DNA from: Crambe crambe
Lineage: Eukaryota; Porifera; Demospongiae; Poecilosclerida; Crambeidae
NCBI GenBank assembly: GCA_963924555.1
Contig: OZ004585.1
Coordinates: forward strand, 6,399,488 to 6,463,487
Reading direction: 5' to 3'
Length of the DNA stretch: 64,000 bases
Of the stretch, positions 45,765-58,100 are shown one piece after another. The notes below the pieces were generated by a model. The model worked only from the letters and a program-made list of their open reading frames with translations. It was not told where the DNA came from and did not search any database. Position 1 is the first letter of the stretch; every line of letters begins with the position of its first letter. Position numbers and translations under genes: made by a program.

Positions 45765-46574
45765 GAGCAATGGACTGTGATAACTGAAATTCAATGACAC
45801 TAATTGAACTCAAATTAATTAATGACCTACAGAATTGATTGTATAATGTTCATGTGTAGAGCAACTAGCTATCATATAATTTTCTCATACGAAAAATGTT
45901 TTATAACGGGAAAAAAAAAAAGCGAATAATGGTAGCTTCTACAGCATTTGTTTATAGTGGATATAGTTGTGGGCATGTTACTTAGCTTTTCAGCCACTAA
46001 CTGCTAAATGTGTTTATAGAGTGCATCTGTACAGCTTATAGCCTGCTATATCTCTTAATTTTGATCACATATTTTTACGTCCTAAAAGATACAAACGAAG
46101 TAGTTATAAACATGAAACAGAAATGAGTAAACAATATGTAACTTCTTACACTAACAAGAGGAGTGTAAACAAGATGCATAGATTCAATGTAAACAAAAAC
46201 CATAATCAATGGAATCACATCAAAAGGAGTAAACAATAACTTCCTACACTAACTTAAATAGCATAAACAACAACACAGGCATCATGAAAAGCTGCATGCC
46301 CGTAGATGCAAAGTGACAAATCACTACATTGTGTGTATTAAGGTCTATAGGTTGTTTACTTCATGCATACTGAAGAATAGCTATCATGCATGTCTTCATT
46401 ACTCAGTTACTTTTGCTAATACTTCTGAAGCAACCATTATAGTTGTATCGATAATGTTTAGCTTGTAGCCTATGTGTTGATTGTATGTTAGAAGGTTAAG
46501 AGATGACTGTGATATGTGTATCATTACGCATGCTACAACAGTTACGTACCTAATAATATATGTATGAATGACAG
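45765..46574. other. Non-coding, inverted array flank
   Basis: 46080-46560 is the reverse complement of the array flank at about 39800-40290 (ggaatcacatcaaaaggagt, tgcatgcccgtagatgcaaa). No gene. Confidence 0.65.
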
Positions 46575-46820
46575 ATGTCTGAAAGCACATGCTATAAAAG
46601 AGCTGATAAGATTCGAAAAAGAAACACCTCATTCTTCATTTTCATCATCATCTTTATTGTTATCTTCATCACTATGGGAGTCATCACCATGATTATAGTT
46701 GCTTCGGTGACAGCAGAAGTGCAAGGGGCTCATCAAAATGGAAGGCCTTTCAGTACTCCAGATTGTGACATTGATGCAATCAGTAATAACTGTGCCATAA
46801 TACATGGCGGTGCTTGGTGA
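46575..46820 (+). pseudogene. FReD fragment, type A, inverted
   Basis: MSESTCYKRADKIRKRNTSF with the full membrane anchor runs directly into AHQNGRPFSTPDCDIDAISN and NCAIIHGGAW, then a stop. The intron and two thirds of the FReD are deleted. ISNNCAIIHGG is specific to the gene at 38707-39793, which marks that gene or a close copy as the source. Calcium-site residues are altered (DCDID). Confidence 0.8.
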
Positions 46821-46829
46821 TATATTTTA

Positions 46830-47727
46830 TTACCAGTAGCTAGCTAAAAGGATACTAATTCTGCTTACTAACAAGTTTCTCTTTCTTTAGGTGATTTTTT
46901 AAAAAATGGCACCGGTTTTCCACTAATCCTCATCTTTTTATAAGGTAGACCAATTACAGTTTTTTCAGCTCATTTTGGGAGGCATTATGATTCTGCCTAA
47001 CATTGAAGAGCATCAGTCTAATTAGCTGATTACTCCCAAAAGAGTTTACATAAGCCCATACCATACAAACATGTGGCCTTAAATTGCAATTTCAAACATC
47101 TTATCAGTGCATTATAGCTAGCTACAACATGATTGGCTGAACAATCTTTAGGCTGAGTAAGTGTGTATAAAAAAGAAAAACCTTGTAGCTAGAGCATAAT
47201 GGCATAATTAAAAGCAAAATCAGTAACTTTTGGGGGAATTGCTCAAAAACATAAAAAGCATAAAAATTATCCTGATGCCTATTTGCAGATAAAGATCACT
47301 GGAAAAATTGAGTACAGTAGTCTACATTTTCATCTATTTGTATTGGCACGTATATTATCATTGACTGACATTGAGCGAGCAGTGTCTGTCAGCTAATTGA
47401 CAAGAAGCATACACTCCACATTCTCATTTTGAATCTCCCCAGTCGTTAGTGCCTGCATGTGCATGTAAAAAATTAACACTGCTTTGAGATGGCCTAATGA
47501 TTAATAATTTACTTTTCTGTTCAAATTAGCTAGCATTGAGATAACAATGCTCTATAGCTAGCTACAACGGATGCTGATCTTGCTAAAATTGGATCTGCCA
47601 CAGCTAGCTACGTAAGTTATCATCATCCATTCTTGATCATCTCACAATATCATCATGATACACTAAACAGAAAAAGTAATACGTCACCATCAGCATTGCT
47701 ACTAGTACTTTTCTTGCCCTATGTGCA
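46830..47727. other. Non-coding, array-spacer remnants
   Basis: Contains pieces related to the FReD array spacers (cttatcagtgcattatagct at 47099; tctgccacagctagct near 47590). No gene. Confidence 0.55.
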
Positions 47728-48238
47728 ATGGCAGCAACCACAACATGTGTAAGTCATGTGATCTGCCAAGTGTATGGAGTGAGGAATTTTTTTTCAGTTT
47801 CCAAAAATTATCATGCACACTATCTTTATTTTACAGTGATACTTTCCTGGTTTGTCGATTCAAGTGTAGCTGCAGGTGCCATTGATGGAAAGATTATCGA
47901 GGAGGATGAAGTAGAAGTTAGGCCAGAGAAAATCACTGTATCATGTTTAGATGAAAACGTATGCTTGGATAGCACCAGAAAGTATTACAGTCAAGATGCC
48001 TGGTTGGCTGTTGAAGATGTTGTAGAGGCTCTCAGGGGTAATCCTGTGAACTACTGTGGAAGGTGCACATGCCCAATCAAAGATGAAACACAATCTTTTA
48101 TTGTTTGTGATGGCTATTTATGTTGGTTTCATTTTTAGTGTTTTAATCTCAAATAACCCCCCAAGTCTAAAGTGTGGTTTTGTCATAATTGTTATGCTGA
48201 TTGTCATGACGATGATACAATATTTTAAAATTATGATC
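47728..48238 (+). pseudogene. PHD-type zinc finger fragment with two stops
   Basis: The open frame 47728-48138 ends in NYCGRCTCPIKDETQSFIVC and DGYLCWFHF. After its TAG the same frame continues with CFNLK, another stop (TAA), then PPKSKVWFCHNCYADCHDDD. The combined pattern of Cys pairs, a His-x2-(stop)-Cys and a closing C-x2-C is that of a PHD finger. Two nonsense codons inside it show decay. In sponges such fingers often belong to mobile-element proteins; which element this is cannot be told. Confidence 0.6.
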
Positions 48239-48599
48239 ACTTTGTTAGAGAGGTGAAAACTTAATCATAATGATCAGTGCTGAAAGCTGCTATGCCCAAG
48301 CATCTGAAATGACAGCATATGTACAGATATAAGGGGCATTAAAACAATTATAGCTACTGAGTGAATTTGTATGGTTAGAAATAGGACTGTACTGTAGGGT
48401 TGAGTAGGTCCAGTATGTTCTGCAATGAAGTAGTCAAAAGTTGAATCTGGTCTTGCCAATTCCCGACTGCATAGCACATGGATATAAAACACCTTTGTCT
48501 TCTAATAGCCACAGGGGCACAAACAGGTAGGAGTGAAATAAAAATGAGAAAACTGCCCCCGTCAGGTGGGCATAGTGGAAAACAGTGCGATGATAGGTG

Positions 48600-48960
48600 C
48601 AAGGTCCAGGGAAGGTGATGTAAGGGTCTTTTCGATATCTTCCTTGGTCATCTCTTGTCCTTGGATGTGTTCATTCACATAGATTCTGGAATTGACTGAT
48701 CGCATAGGCTGCATGGGATGCTGCCAAACACAGATCTGGTCATTTCTTTGAATAGTGACTGTACTGCCTTGGTACCTCTTTGGCCAAAGTCCATGGCTGT
48801 GTCCCAGATCTTTAGCCAGTTGGTAGAGGTAGTAATCTTGGCAGCAAGGTTAGAGCTAACATGGGTGTTGCAGTCGTTAAGAAGGGTAGTCTGGTCGGAA
48901 AGTAGCAGCAGCTCATCCTTGATCCCCCTGGGCGAGAAAGAGCCATCCTTTACTCTCGCA
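48600..48960 (-). pseudogene. Degraded coding remnant, probably mobile element
   Basis: The minus strand holds an open stretch reading VKDGSFSPRGIKDELLLLSD, TNWLKIWDTAMDFGQRGTKA and IPCSLCDQSIP, then a frame change into NEHIQGQEMTKEDIEKTL. The CxxC...H pattern and the coding-like composition suggest a zinc-finger-bearing mobile-element protein. No start, no complete domain and no family assignment. Confidence 0.45.
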
Positions 48961-49004
48961 ACCCAGGTGTGCTTCTAAGAAGGAGCATCCTTCGATGCTG
49001 TGTT

Positions 49005-49016
49005 TGCGCATGCGCA
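49005..49016 (+). promoter_or_regulatory. NRF-1-like palindrome upstream of the NLR gene
   Basis: TGCGCATGCGCA, the consensus NRF-1 palindrome, about 62 bases before the ATG at 49078. A comparable site (gcgcatgcgcg) precedes the transposase at about 31884. Binding is not shown. Confidence 0.4.
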
Positions 49017-49077
49017 TTTGGATTACCGGGTCCGGTTGCCGGAACAATAGCCACTGCGTTTTTATTTAAGTGGGAAG

Positions 49078-49687
49078 ATGATCAGAACTGAGCTAGTGGA
49101 TTTGTGGAAATCTCGGGTCCAGTTTCTGAGACAGTATTACTGCTTCCAAGGCCACAAGCCAAAGCAGAGAAGCTACTCGGCCATTTCCAGCCATGTCTGG
49201 TTCATTCCTCTCATATTGACCTTATGGTGGTTGTTGATAGCAGTCATCTTTTTGTATGGTCTCAAGATGGATCATTTATTGAATGCAGGTATGAATTTGA
49301 AAGCTGTAGAGCTAGCTAGCTTGCTGTATTGAGTCCTCATGATCATTTTCAACGCTGTATCCATAGGTGAACTTCTGAGATATGTGCTTTATTCGAACTA
49401 CTTGCTGACAGTATTGTGGTGGAAGCTTGCAGTGACTGAATCTGAAGAGACGACCAAGACTCGCTTTCGTAATGGCCCACATTGCTCATGTTCCATGTGT
49501 ATTAATCACCAAAATGGCTGCACTATCACAAATGGAAATGTTTCCACTGTGATATTACCTCTTAGGGATAACTGGAAGTGTTACCAAAGAAGAAGAGTTC
49601 TTCACACTGTCCATTATTATGATCATCAGGTGGTGACTCCCTTACTATTGATATTGGCTGGTGATGTTGAAACAAACCCTGGTCCTG
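49078..49687 (+). CDS. NLR exons 1-2: transmembrane leader ending in 2A
   Basis: Exon 1 (49078-49288) encodes MIRTELVDLWKSRVQFLRQY and, at residues 41-62, a strong transmembrane helix (WFIPLILTLWWLLIAVIFLY). Exon 2 (49367-49687) adds a moderately hydrophobic YLLTVLWW, a Cys cluster (CSCSMCINHQNGC) and the 2A region. The ATG at 49078 is chosen because exon 1 then joins exon 2 in phase 1 (GCAG|GTATGA, then CCATAG|GTGAAC). An alternative start within exon 2 (49339) would lie in the intron, and splicing would remove it. The released leader would be a 176-residue membrane protein. Confidence 0.7.
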
Positions 49688-52600
49688 GTGAGTAACTGCT
49701 ATACATACGTAGTTAACTTAATGGAATGTGGAGTCCTTACAGTTTACACTAAGATGTGTTAAGTACCTGATGTGGAATGTCAGAATGTACATTATGAAAC
49801 CACACTACAACCGGGACATGTTATTTTAATGACCACCTGTTCTACTGTGCAGTGCCAGCAAATTACACCCAGTGCACTGTGACCTTTTGATGACATCACA
49901 ACAGTGGGTCAGGAGCTGTAAACCATAATATTTCATTTCTGACAAGGTTTTGTGCACATCTTATCATATCATATTAAAGCTAGCGAGATGTCCGGTGTAC
50001 TAAAGTTGACCAGTTTGGAGAAAGTTGGAAAAGTAGTGCCAATAAAACTTGTATTGGTTCAACATACAAGCAATCTGATTGCTCCACACTATAAAGAAAG
50101 GACTAGTTAAGGCACCATTCAAGTCTCAGAAACCTTTTATGAGTAGAAAGTTTGCTGTGTCACTCCAAAAGAAGTGATTTTTTGTGACATTTCATTGTCC
50201 TGCAGTTCAGAGTGTGTTCAAGCTAGACTTAAGTTTTTTGCATGACTATAGCTATAGCTCATACTGTTGCAAAATATTAAAGGCCTAATCCATTTTGCAT
50301 CAAGATGTCCGATGTACTGAGGATAGGTACCCATGCCGAAATCTCATTAGTTAGCCCTGCCACATCAGAGAGGGCACGAGTTATTAAAGGTAAAGAGAAT
50401 GATCACCAAAAAATGAAAGCACTGGCTGAAAGCATTTCTGAGATATCATAAGTAAAGTACAGTTCCACTCCATTGACATAATACTGACAAGCCACCAGAC
50501 AGGAAGTGATCACATAATTAATGTGTCTTAGTGTAATTTCATTTTAATTTCTCTGTATGCAGGCCCATAGCTAAAGTCTATTCGCGTTCACCTTGCCTCC
50601 GAAAGTAGCTGTGGTATAGTAAGCTTACGTAAGAACGCGTGTTAATCCAATTAGCCACATAGTTATGGCTGGAGGTATGCGTAGGTAGTTGGAGCCAAGC
50701 CAAGTTTAGATCAAGTTCTTTTCTCGTTTCTTTTCTCGTTTTTGCGTGACTTTCTCTCATGTTTGCCATGACTCTCCCTGGACTTCTGCCCTGTTCTTCT
50801 ACTGGACAAGCCCCAGAGAGGTAGGGTGGTTCAGCTGACATCTCAAGTCCTTTCCTGATCCCAGCAACTCCTGGAGGGTTTAGCAATGATTATTCTGTAT
50901 GTTCTGTATAAGCTAAACTGCCGGGAAGTTTAGCAGTGATTCGAATATTGTAGTTAAACTTGAAAATGTGACTTCTCATTGATTCTATCGATCTAGTTAG
51001 CTAAAAGATTCTGTGATTCAGTTTTCTAGTTAGCTGAACTATTCTATAATTCATATTTCTTAGTTTTAACCAGCAGTTACTTGCGTAAGCTAGCTAACTT
51101 ATTCGAGAATCAGTAGCACCTGGCAGCCATTGTTGTTGCTCTATCGCGCGCAATGCGCGTGCACTACATTTCTTGTGGTGAATGGCAGCTCCATACTTTG
51201 CTTATGGGACATACAGCTAACTTCCTACTGGTAAGGAATTGGTTCTTATAAAAAGCATCATCATAAATCCCGGATAATTAGCTAGCTGCTGGTGTTTGAA
51301 ATTTTGAAATTGGTCAAGAATTGAGCAAGTTATCGCGGATATAAGAATGGCAAGGTGAAGAACCCCCTCTTCAAAAACTCTGGCTAGCTATGGGCCTGCA
51401 TACAGAGAAGTTAAACTAAGACACATTAATTACGTGATCACTTCCTGTCTGGTGGCTTGTCAGTATTAGGTCAATGGATAACTTTAGAACCCCCTCTTCA
51501 AAAACTCTGGCTAAAGTCTATTCGCGTAAAGTTATCCATGCATTAGCATGGAAAATTTTTTTGCCTGACTGCACCCACTTTTCTCTAACCACACACCCTC
51601 TTTTGATAACTGCCCACTTGATTGTTATTGCTAAAAAAATGACTTAGCTAGCAGCTGCAATTGTTTATATGAGGTAGTCAGAAGATGAGTAGATGATGAA
51701 GATGGTAACAATCTACTACAGGCTCAGGCTCGCAGTCACTAGACTACACAGTAATGCTACACTGTGAAAAGAGTGCTGATGCTTCTTGGCCGTCTTTGCC
51801 AACAAATCAAGCCCATGCAGAGAACTGACTAAAAGACAGCAATTAAAAAAACAACAGAGATTGCAATGTACACGAACTAGGTGATTGTTTGACGTGCCAA
51901 AGAGAGAGCCATGTTGAAGGAGAATCTAATGAAAGAATCCAGTACACATACTTCAATCAAGCCATGTGTGAGAATCATTCAAAATGGCAGTTTGAAAGCA
52001 TTAAGCAGCAAGAATACTAGCTGTGACAACCTTACGACTCTTTCGAGGATCAACGAGAATGGATTTATCCAGAAGTCGTAGCCATAGCTTGAGTCATTTA
52101 ATGGGGGAACTAGAATTTCACTTTTGTATTAGTCTATAGGCGGCACGCGCGGCCGTCCGAGTCATCCTTACATAGAGAGTGCTACCGCACTCTCTGATAA
52201 GATCACTTACCATAAATCAGGAAATTTTCGTTTCAATAATAATTTGGATTTATAATTTTCATATGAAGTCGAGATTCTGTACAAAATTAATTATTGATGT
52301 GCACATTCAGTATTGAATAGGGCGCTTGAACAATAAAGGTTCTGGCTGTGGTCTGTTTTTCTGGTGCTACTTACTGTACAATGGAGTACAAGAGGCCTTG
52401 TCGTATATAAAGATATTCTCCACTTTCATGGAATTTTCAATTTCATTGTTAGCAGAAGCAATAGCAAGAAGATATACTCCTAGACAAGGAACCCTTGTGA
52501 TCAGGTAGTCCTTCTCTGGGCTTGAAAAATCGTCGAAGATTGAGAGACATCATTAAACTTAAACAGCAACTGGGAAAAACGGAGTGATCTGGCAGCTGAC

Positions 52601-55100
52601 AAATGTAGCCAGTACACATGGAAAATTTTCATACCATGAAATAAAAAATATTTTTGTATACTTTATGTGGAGTATAAAAATATTTTTTAAATTTCCCAAT
52701 TTACTCCCCCTAACTTATGAAATATTTCCCCTTATTTGTCTCACCCATTAATTGACTCTGTGTAATTATTCCTTTCAGGTATTGATGCAGATGATACCAC
52801 CATTTTGGGTATGTGGAATGCATAACTCGATCTATTATAGCCCACTATAGCAGACCTGTGTCACTTGTGTGGGCTTAAACTCTTTTAGATTGTTCATTAT
52901 ATAGAGCTAGAATTTTTTTCTCTGAGCATGCCCAGTTGTGAATACAGTTATAGTGAGTCTTGGTACTAAATTGAATTCAAGGATGAGAATTGCTGTAGCC
53001 TTTTTCATCTCAGTCTCCTCAATGCAGATTTGGATGATATCAGTGACGTAATGGATGAGCTGAAGAATGTCTTGTCATGCTATCATGGAATAGGTGGAAG
53101 GCTCCACCTGCCGAATGACAAACTAGAAGAAATTTGTGGACAAAAGTTGAATGCAGCTGATGCCATGCATAAGATTATAACAGAGTGGCTAAAACAGAAT
53201 TATAGTGAGAGTAGATTTGAGCTCCCAACTTGGAAGGCTCTGGCTGATGCTGTTGAACACCATGCTGGAGGGGATAACAGGGCTGAAGCTGAAAAGATAG
53301 CACACAGACATAAAAAAAGTGAGTAGGTACTACTGGATTCATATCTTATTCTTGTGTGCATTTGATTTTCATGCATGCACGCTCTCTTCTTGCTGAACTT
53401 TTTTGAATCGCACACAGCCATCCCTATTTTTCTCTCTTTTTAAAATATTTTTTTTAATTTATGGACACATAAACTGGAGATGACTTTGTGATGCAATTAC
53501 TTGCCTCGCTTCCTGCTTGGCAAATTATACATACATATACATTAATTTACACATAATTATGCATATTATGAGGGTGAAAGGTGATCATCACTAGTGAACT
53601 TCAGTCAAGTAACCCTTTCCCATCACCAATATTACCAATCTACGAGCTAACTATTCCTACTTCACTCCCATGACAGGCCAAGATGAGATATAGCTTGGTA
53701 ATATTGGTGACGGGTAAGGGGTTACTTGACTGAACTTAACTCTCTTGTTGCAGCAATACTGAACCACACAGCCATCCCTACTTTCCTTTTTTAAATATTT
53801 GTTAATCACCTTTTTTGATGTAATGCTCTATTATTTTATTATAGGCAACTGGATGCTGTGATCCTGCTATCCAAGTTAAAGTTCATGTATTGTAGCTATG
53901 TAGTTCATTGGAGATTTCATCATAAAATTGTATGAGCCGAAATGAATCTGATCTGGAAGGACTAATGCTCGTATCTATACAGTTTATAATAAAAATTGAC
54001 CTAATTTTGTATATAATTTTCTAAAGCCTTTACCGGTGTTATGCATGTAGCTACCTTGATTACTGCTGCATCAAGGCTTGATTCATAACCAGACTAGTGC
54101 CTAGGTTTTACGCTCTGAGCAAGAGACCAAGAGAAAGCTAATGACAGATTCACTAGTTAATTGTGAAGTCAAGGTTCAAGAATCATGTGTACAGGGGTGG
54201 GGCATGAAAGTGTCTGCCATGTTGTAGGTTGAAAGCTAGCAAGTTGGAAAATGACATGCTATTTTTGAACATGTTGAGTTAAAGATAAAGGATTATAACA
54301 CAGTCGATTTTGAGTAGTGTGGTATAAAAATTATAGCATTTGAATGAACCATTTCTGAAATAAGTTGTTTGATGATGATGATGAATGACCAGATGAAAAC
54401 AGAAATCGCTGTAAAATGATACTGCTCTGTCCTCTGCTCTTCATACTTGAGTCCTAGCACATTGAAGGTGTTCTGTCTTCAAGTTGAGTTGCTGACTATA
54501 GGAGGGAAGTATTCTGGAGTTATGAAGGAAAAATTAATAGTCCAATGGGGCAATTCATGCCATGCATCCCGTACTATCGTACTCTCTGATATGTCTGTCC
54601 GTACATATGTCTGTAATGTATGCATTATTCATGAGTTTACATAGTGTATCAAGAGTGCGTTAGCACTCTCTGAGTAGGGATGGCAGGTCAAAGGTCATAA
54701 GACTGTATAAACTAAAACTCTTCTTTCTCTTCTGCCCTTACTCTACAGGTTCTCAGAAGGCTAGAGTGAATTATTACATCTACAAAGAAGAGAGGAGAAT
54801 GTTCAAAAACCAAAAATTCATTCACTAACATAAGAAAAAAACGAGTTCTAAAATTGACTTTTGTCTTTATCAGAGAGTACGGTAGCACTCTCTATGTAGG
54901 GATGACTCGGATGGCCGCACGCGCCGCCTAGTATAGACTAATACAAAAGTGAAATTCTAGTTCCCCCACTTAGACCTAACAAAAGCAACTGTGAATGATT
55001 ATCCAGCCTACTAGAGCCTACTACAATGTGCAGACCAAGTTTCAGGACCAGGGAGCTTACCATTTCAGAAATACGGCAAGCAGGTAAATCGGTTCTTCTC

Positions 55101-55151
<51 letters not shown>

Positions 55152-58100
55152 CATCATCATTATTCTTAGACAACCATATCTCTCGAACCACTCAAGCTAC
55201 AGCTATGATTTCTGGATAAATCCACTCCAAATTCTACCAACCTTTTCTACTCGTTGATCCTCGAAAGAGTCGATGAAAAAGGAGACACTACGGAGCACAG
55301 CATGCACTCGACTAATTCAATTAGGAAGCCATCTTTTTGATAATATGCACGCGCAGCGCATGTATTTGATATCCAATTATTCGAAATTCTAATATTACTC
55401 AGCTGTCTCTAGCATGCTAGCTAGCTAACTAGCTAACTAGCTAGCTTAGACATAGATAATTTAGTATAGATTATCTATGCTCTAGATAATGATGATAGAC
55501 TACTGTATTGACTCGGGGATTTAGATTCACCACGGTAGACTATTTCAGCATCTTTGACCTCCAAGTATAGCTCAACAATAACACAACACCTTGACTCGTT
55601 GATTAGGCTGGTATGCTATTGGAGAACTATTCTTCTTTCATCTGTCCCTGCATACACATAGAAGAATGAATTCTATACATAGCTAAAACCATAAAAGAGA
55701 GGGAAAAAAGACCAGGAACAAGTAAGGGAAAAAGCATTTCGTGAAAAAAGATGTAGGGATGACCACTTCTCAAGAAAGTAAGGAAACAAGAAGGATGGAA
55801 TCTTTATTCTGTATATCCAGCCAACAATCCCTACATATACGTCGGGTAGCTTCAGATTACAGTGCAGTAATGTACGCATGTCCTATAAGCCACACCCACT
55901 AATGCATTTCCCCCATAGTTGAATAACTCCCCATATTTCACTCTGAACCTTATTTGTTTATTTGTTTGTTTGTTTTAGGAAGTATGAATGTTAATTGTTA
56001 AAAGTTATTGCTGCATAGTTTGTATAATTTCAAGGTGTAATAATGTAATTTCTCAGAAAACAGATGAAGCACAATTAAGAAAATATTCACAGAAGAATTC
56101 AGCTGAAAGTTTATTTTTCTTTCCCCTCTATAGAACTGGAGATGAGTACTGGCACAAGTGGTATGAAACAATCAAGAGAAAGAGTCCACAAAACAGATGA
56201 TGAATCAGATAATGGTGAGCTTTTTCAATAGCTAGTGCTTTAATTTAATAGGGATTTGATTTGGATGTTTTGCTCCAAACCGTCAAAAATAATTCCAATC
56301 ATACATGTGTAGCCTTTTGCACTCCCAGTTACTACAGACATCCTGTGAGCATTCTTCAAAAAAGATTGAGCAAGTAGTTACTTATGTCATACAACTTATA
56401 TCTGAGTTAAAATCGATTCATCAATTAATCCACCCCAAACATGCTAAATGACCAGACCACTTCGCCAGATAAACCTTTCAAGGGACTAAAATGAAATAGC
56501 TTTCCTTAGATTAGAGTGATCGAAATGTACATACATATGTAGGGACCATGTTTAAGGGATCAGTTCTTGATTTCTAAACAGGATCCCACTGTGTATATCA
56601 CAGTGATAAAACGTAGGGATAACAAGTTAAACATCCAGGATTAGTATAACGTGAACATGAAAACAAAAGGTAGGATTTTATCACAAAGGCAGGAGAGTGG
56701 GTGATAGAAAGAAAAGAGAACTTTTTTTGGATACTTCATACTTCATGTTCTACATTGGTTGAGTACAGCTATAAACAATATTATATTGTAGGATAGATAG
56801 CTAGGTATGTAAGGTGAAGTTCGACTATGTATGCTATGGTGGTTGTAGCTATCTGCCTTTTTTATTAATTTTTTTTTTTTTTGGGGGGGGGGGGGTCATC
56901 CCTATGTAGTATGTGTGTGCCTGTGTGTTTTGTACGAAGAGCTAAGCTATAATGAGATGCAGCACTGACCATCTCCTGCAAAAGTTTAAGTGATGTAGGG
57001 ATAAATGCTCATGAGCTGAATTAATGGATGAGATTATGCAAGGATGAATTTGACTAGGTGACGTGCCCACCATTCAGCATAGCTATGTATGTCATGATGC
57101 AATAATTAGATACCTTATTCTCTACCCACTTCTATATGATGGATAAAGGTCCCCCGAGTTTCTTCAGGCAGCATCAGGGAATTTTCATCCGACTTATTGA
57201 CATCAGCACTGGCAATAGTATCATACCCAAACTCTTAAGTAAGAGACTTCTGACTGACGATGAATATCAGACTGTCACACTGAAAACAGAAATTGAAAAT
57301 AAAAGAAAGCAAGATCTCAGTGATATTCTCTATGATAAACCTCCGTGGGTTCCTTGGATTGTGTTGGACTGCCTGCAAGATTTGGAGGAACCAACACCTC
57401 ACCATAATCACATTTTACTGGCAGATAAATTGAAGCGTTACCTTGATCAACAGTGGCCCGAAATCTCCAAACTATTATGCTCTTGTCAAATTCAACACAT
57501 ACACTCCGTTCTCGATCAGAGAAATATTATGTTGGATCGCATCATAAAAACCCTCAAGGATATCTTCGTTGAGGGTAAGATGCAGATTCAAATTCCAGTG
57601 TCAATTGGGGACTTTCCATCACTTATTCTCTTCCTTCATAAGATTGGTCTTTGTAATGATTTGGATAATGACATTCTATGCAAGTTACTTGTAGAAGTTA
57701 GTGCTGATGATCTTAAGGAGCATTTGAAGGCCTTCTCTGATGCTCGCAGTGATCATTATATTGATACTCTTGATCCTATTGAACCTCCTTCAGAGTTCTT
57801 CTTAGCACACACGTTTCATAGCTCACCAAGAGTGACTTATATGCAGCTGTTCTACATCAAAGATATTTTTGCACACTTTCTTAAGATCCCACGATATTCT
57901 TTTTCATGCACTGCATGTAAAATGGAAGATGAGTCAACCATCCTGGTCTGGCAGTTTCCAGTTCATGTGTGCAATTATCTTCAAACAACATATGACAGTA
58001 ACTGTGTTTTCAAAGAAACTCTCTCTAAAGTTTGTATACAAGATATTAAAATTATTAAAGATGATGCAGCTGTCAGGCAGCGAAAGAGGCGGAGGAATAT

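Noticed and set aside
48718..48978. Plus-strand open frame just before the NLR gene
   Set aside because: The opposite strand reads as a coding remnant with better composition; this is its shadow.
50578..50886. 102-residue open frame in the NLR intron
   Set aside because: Lies inside a region bounded by inverted repeats, no domain, no support.
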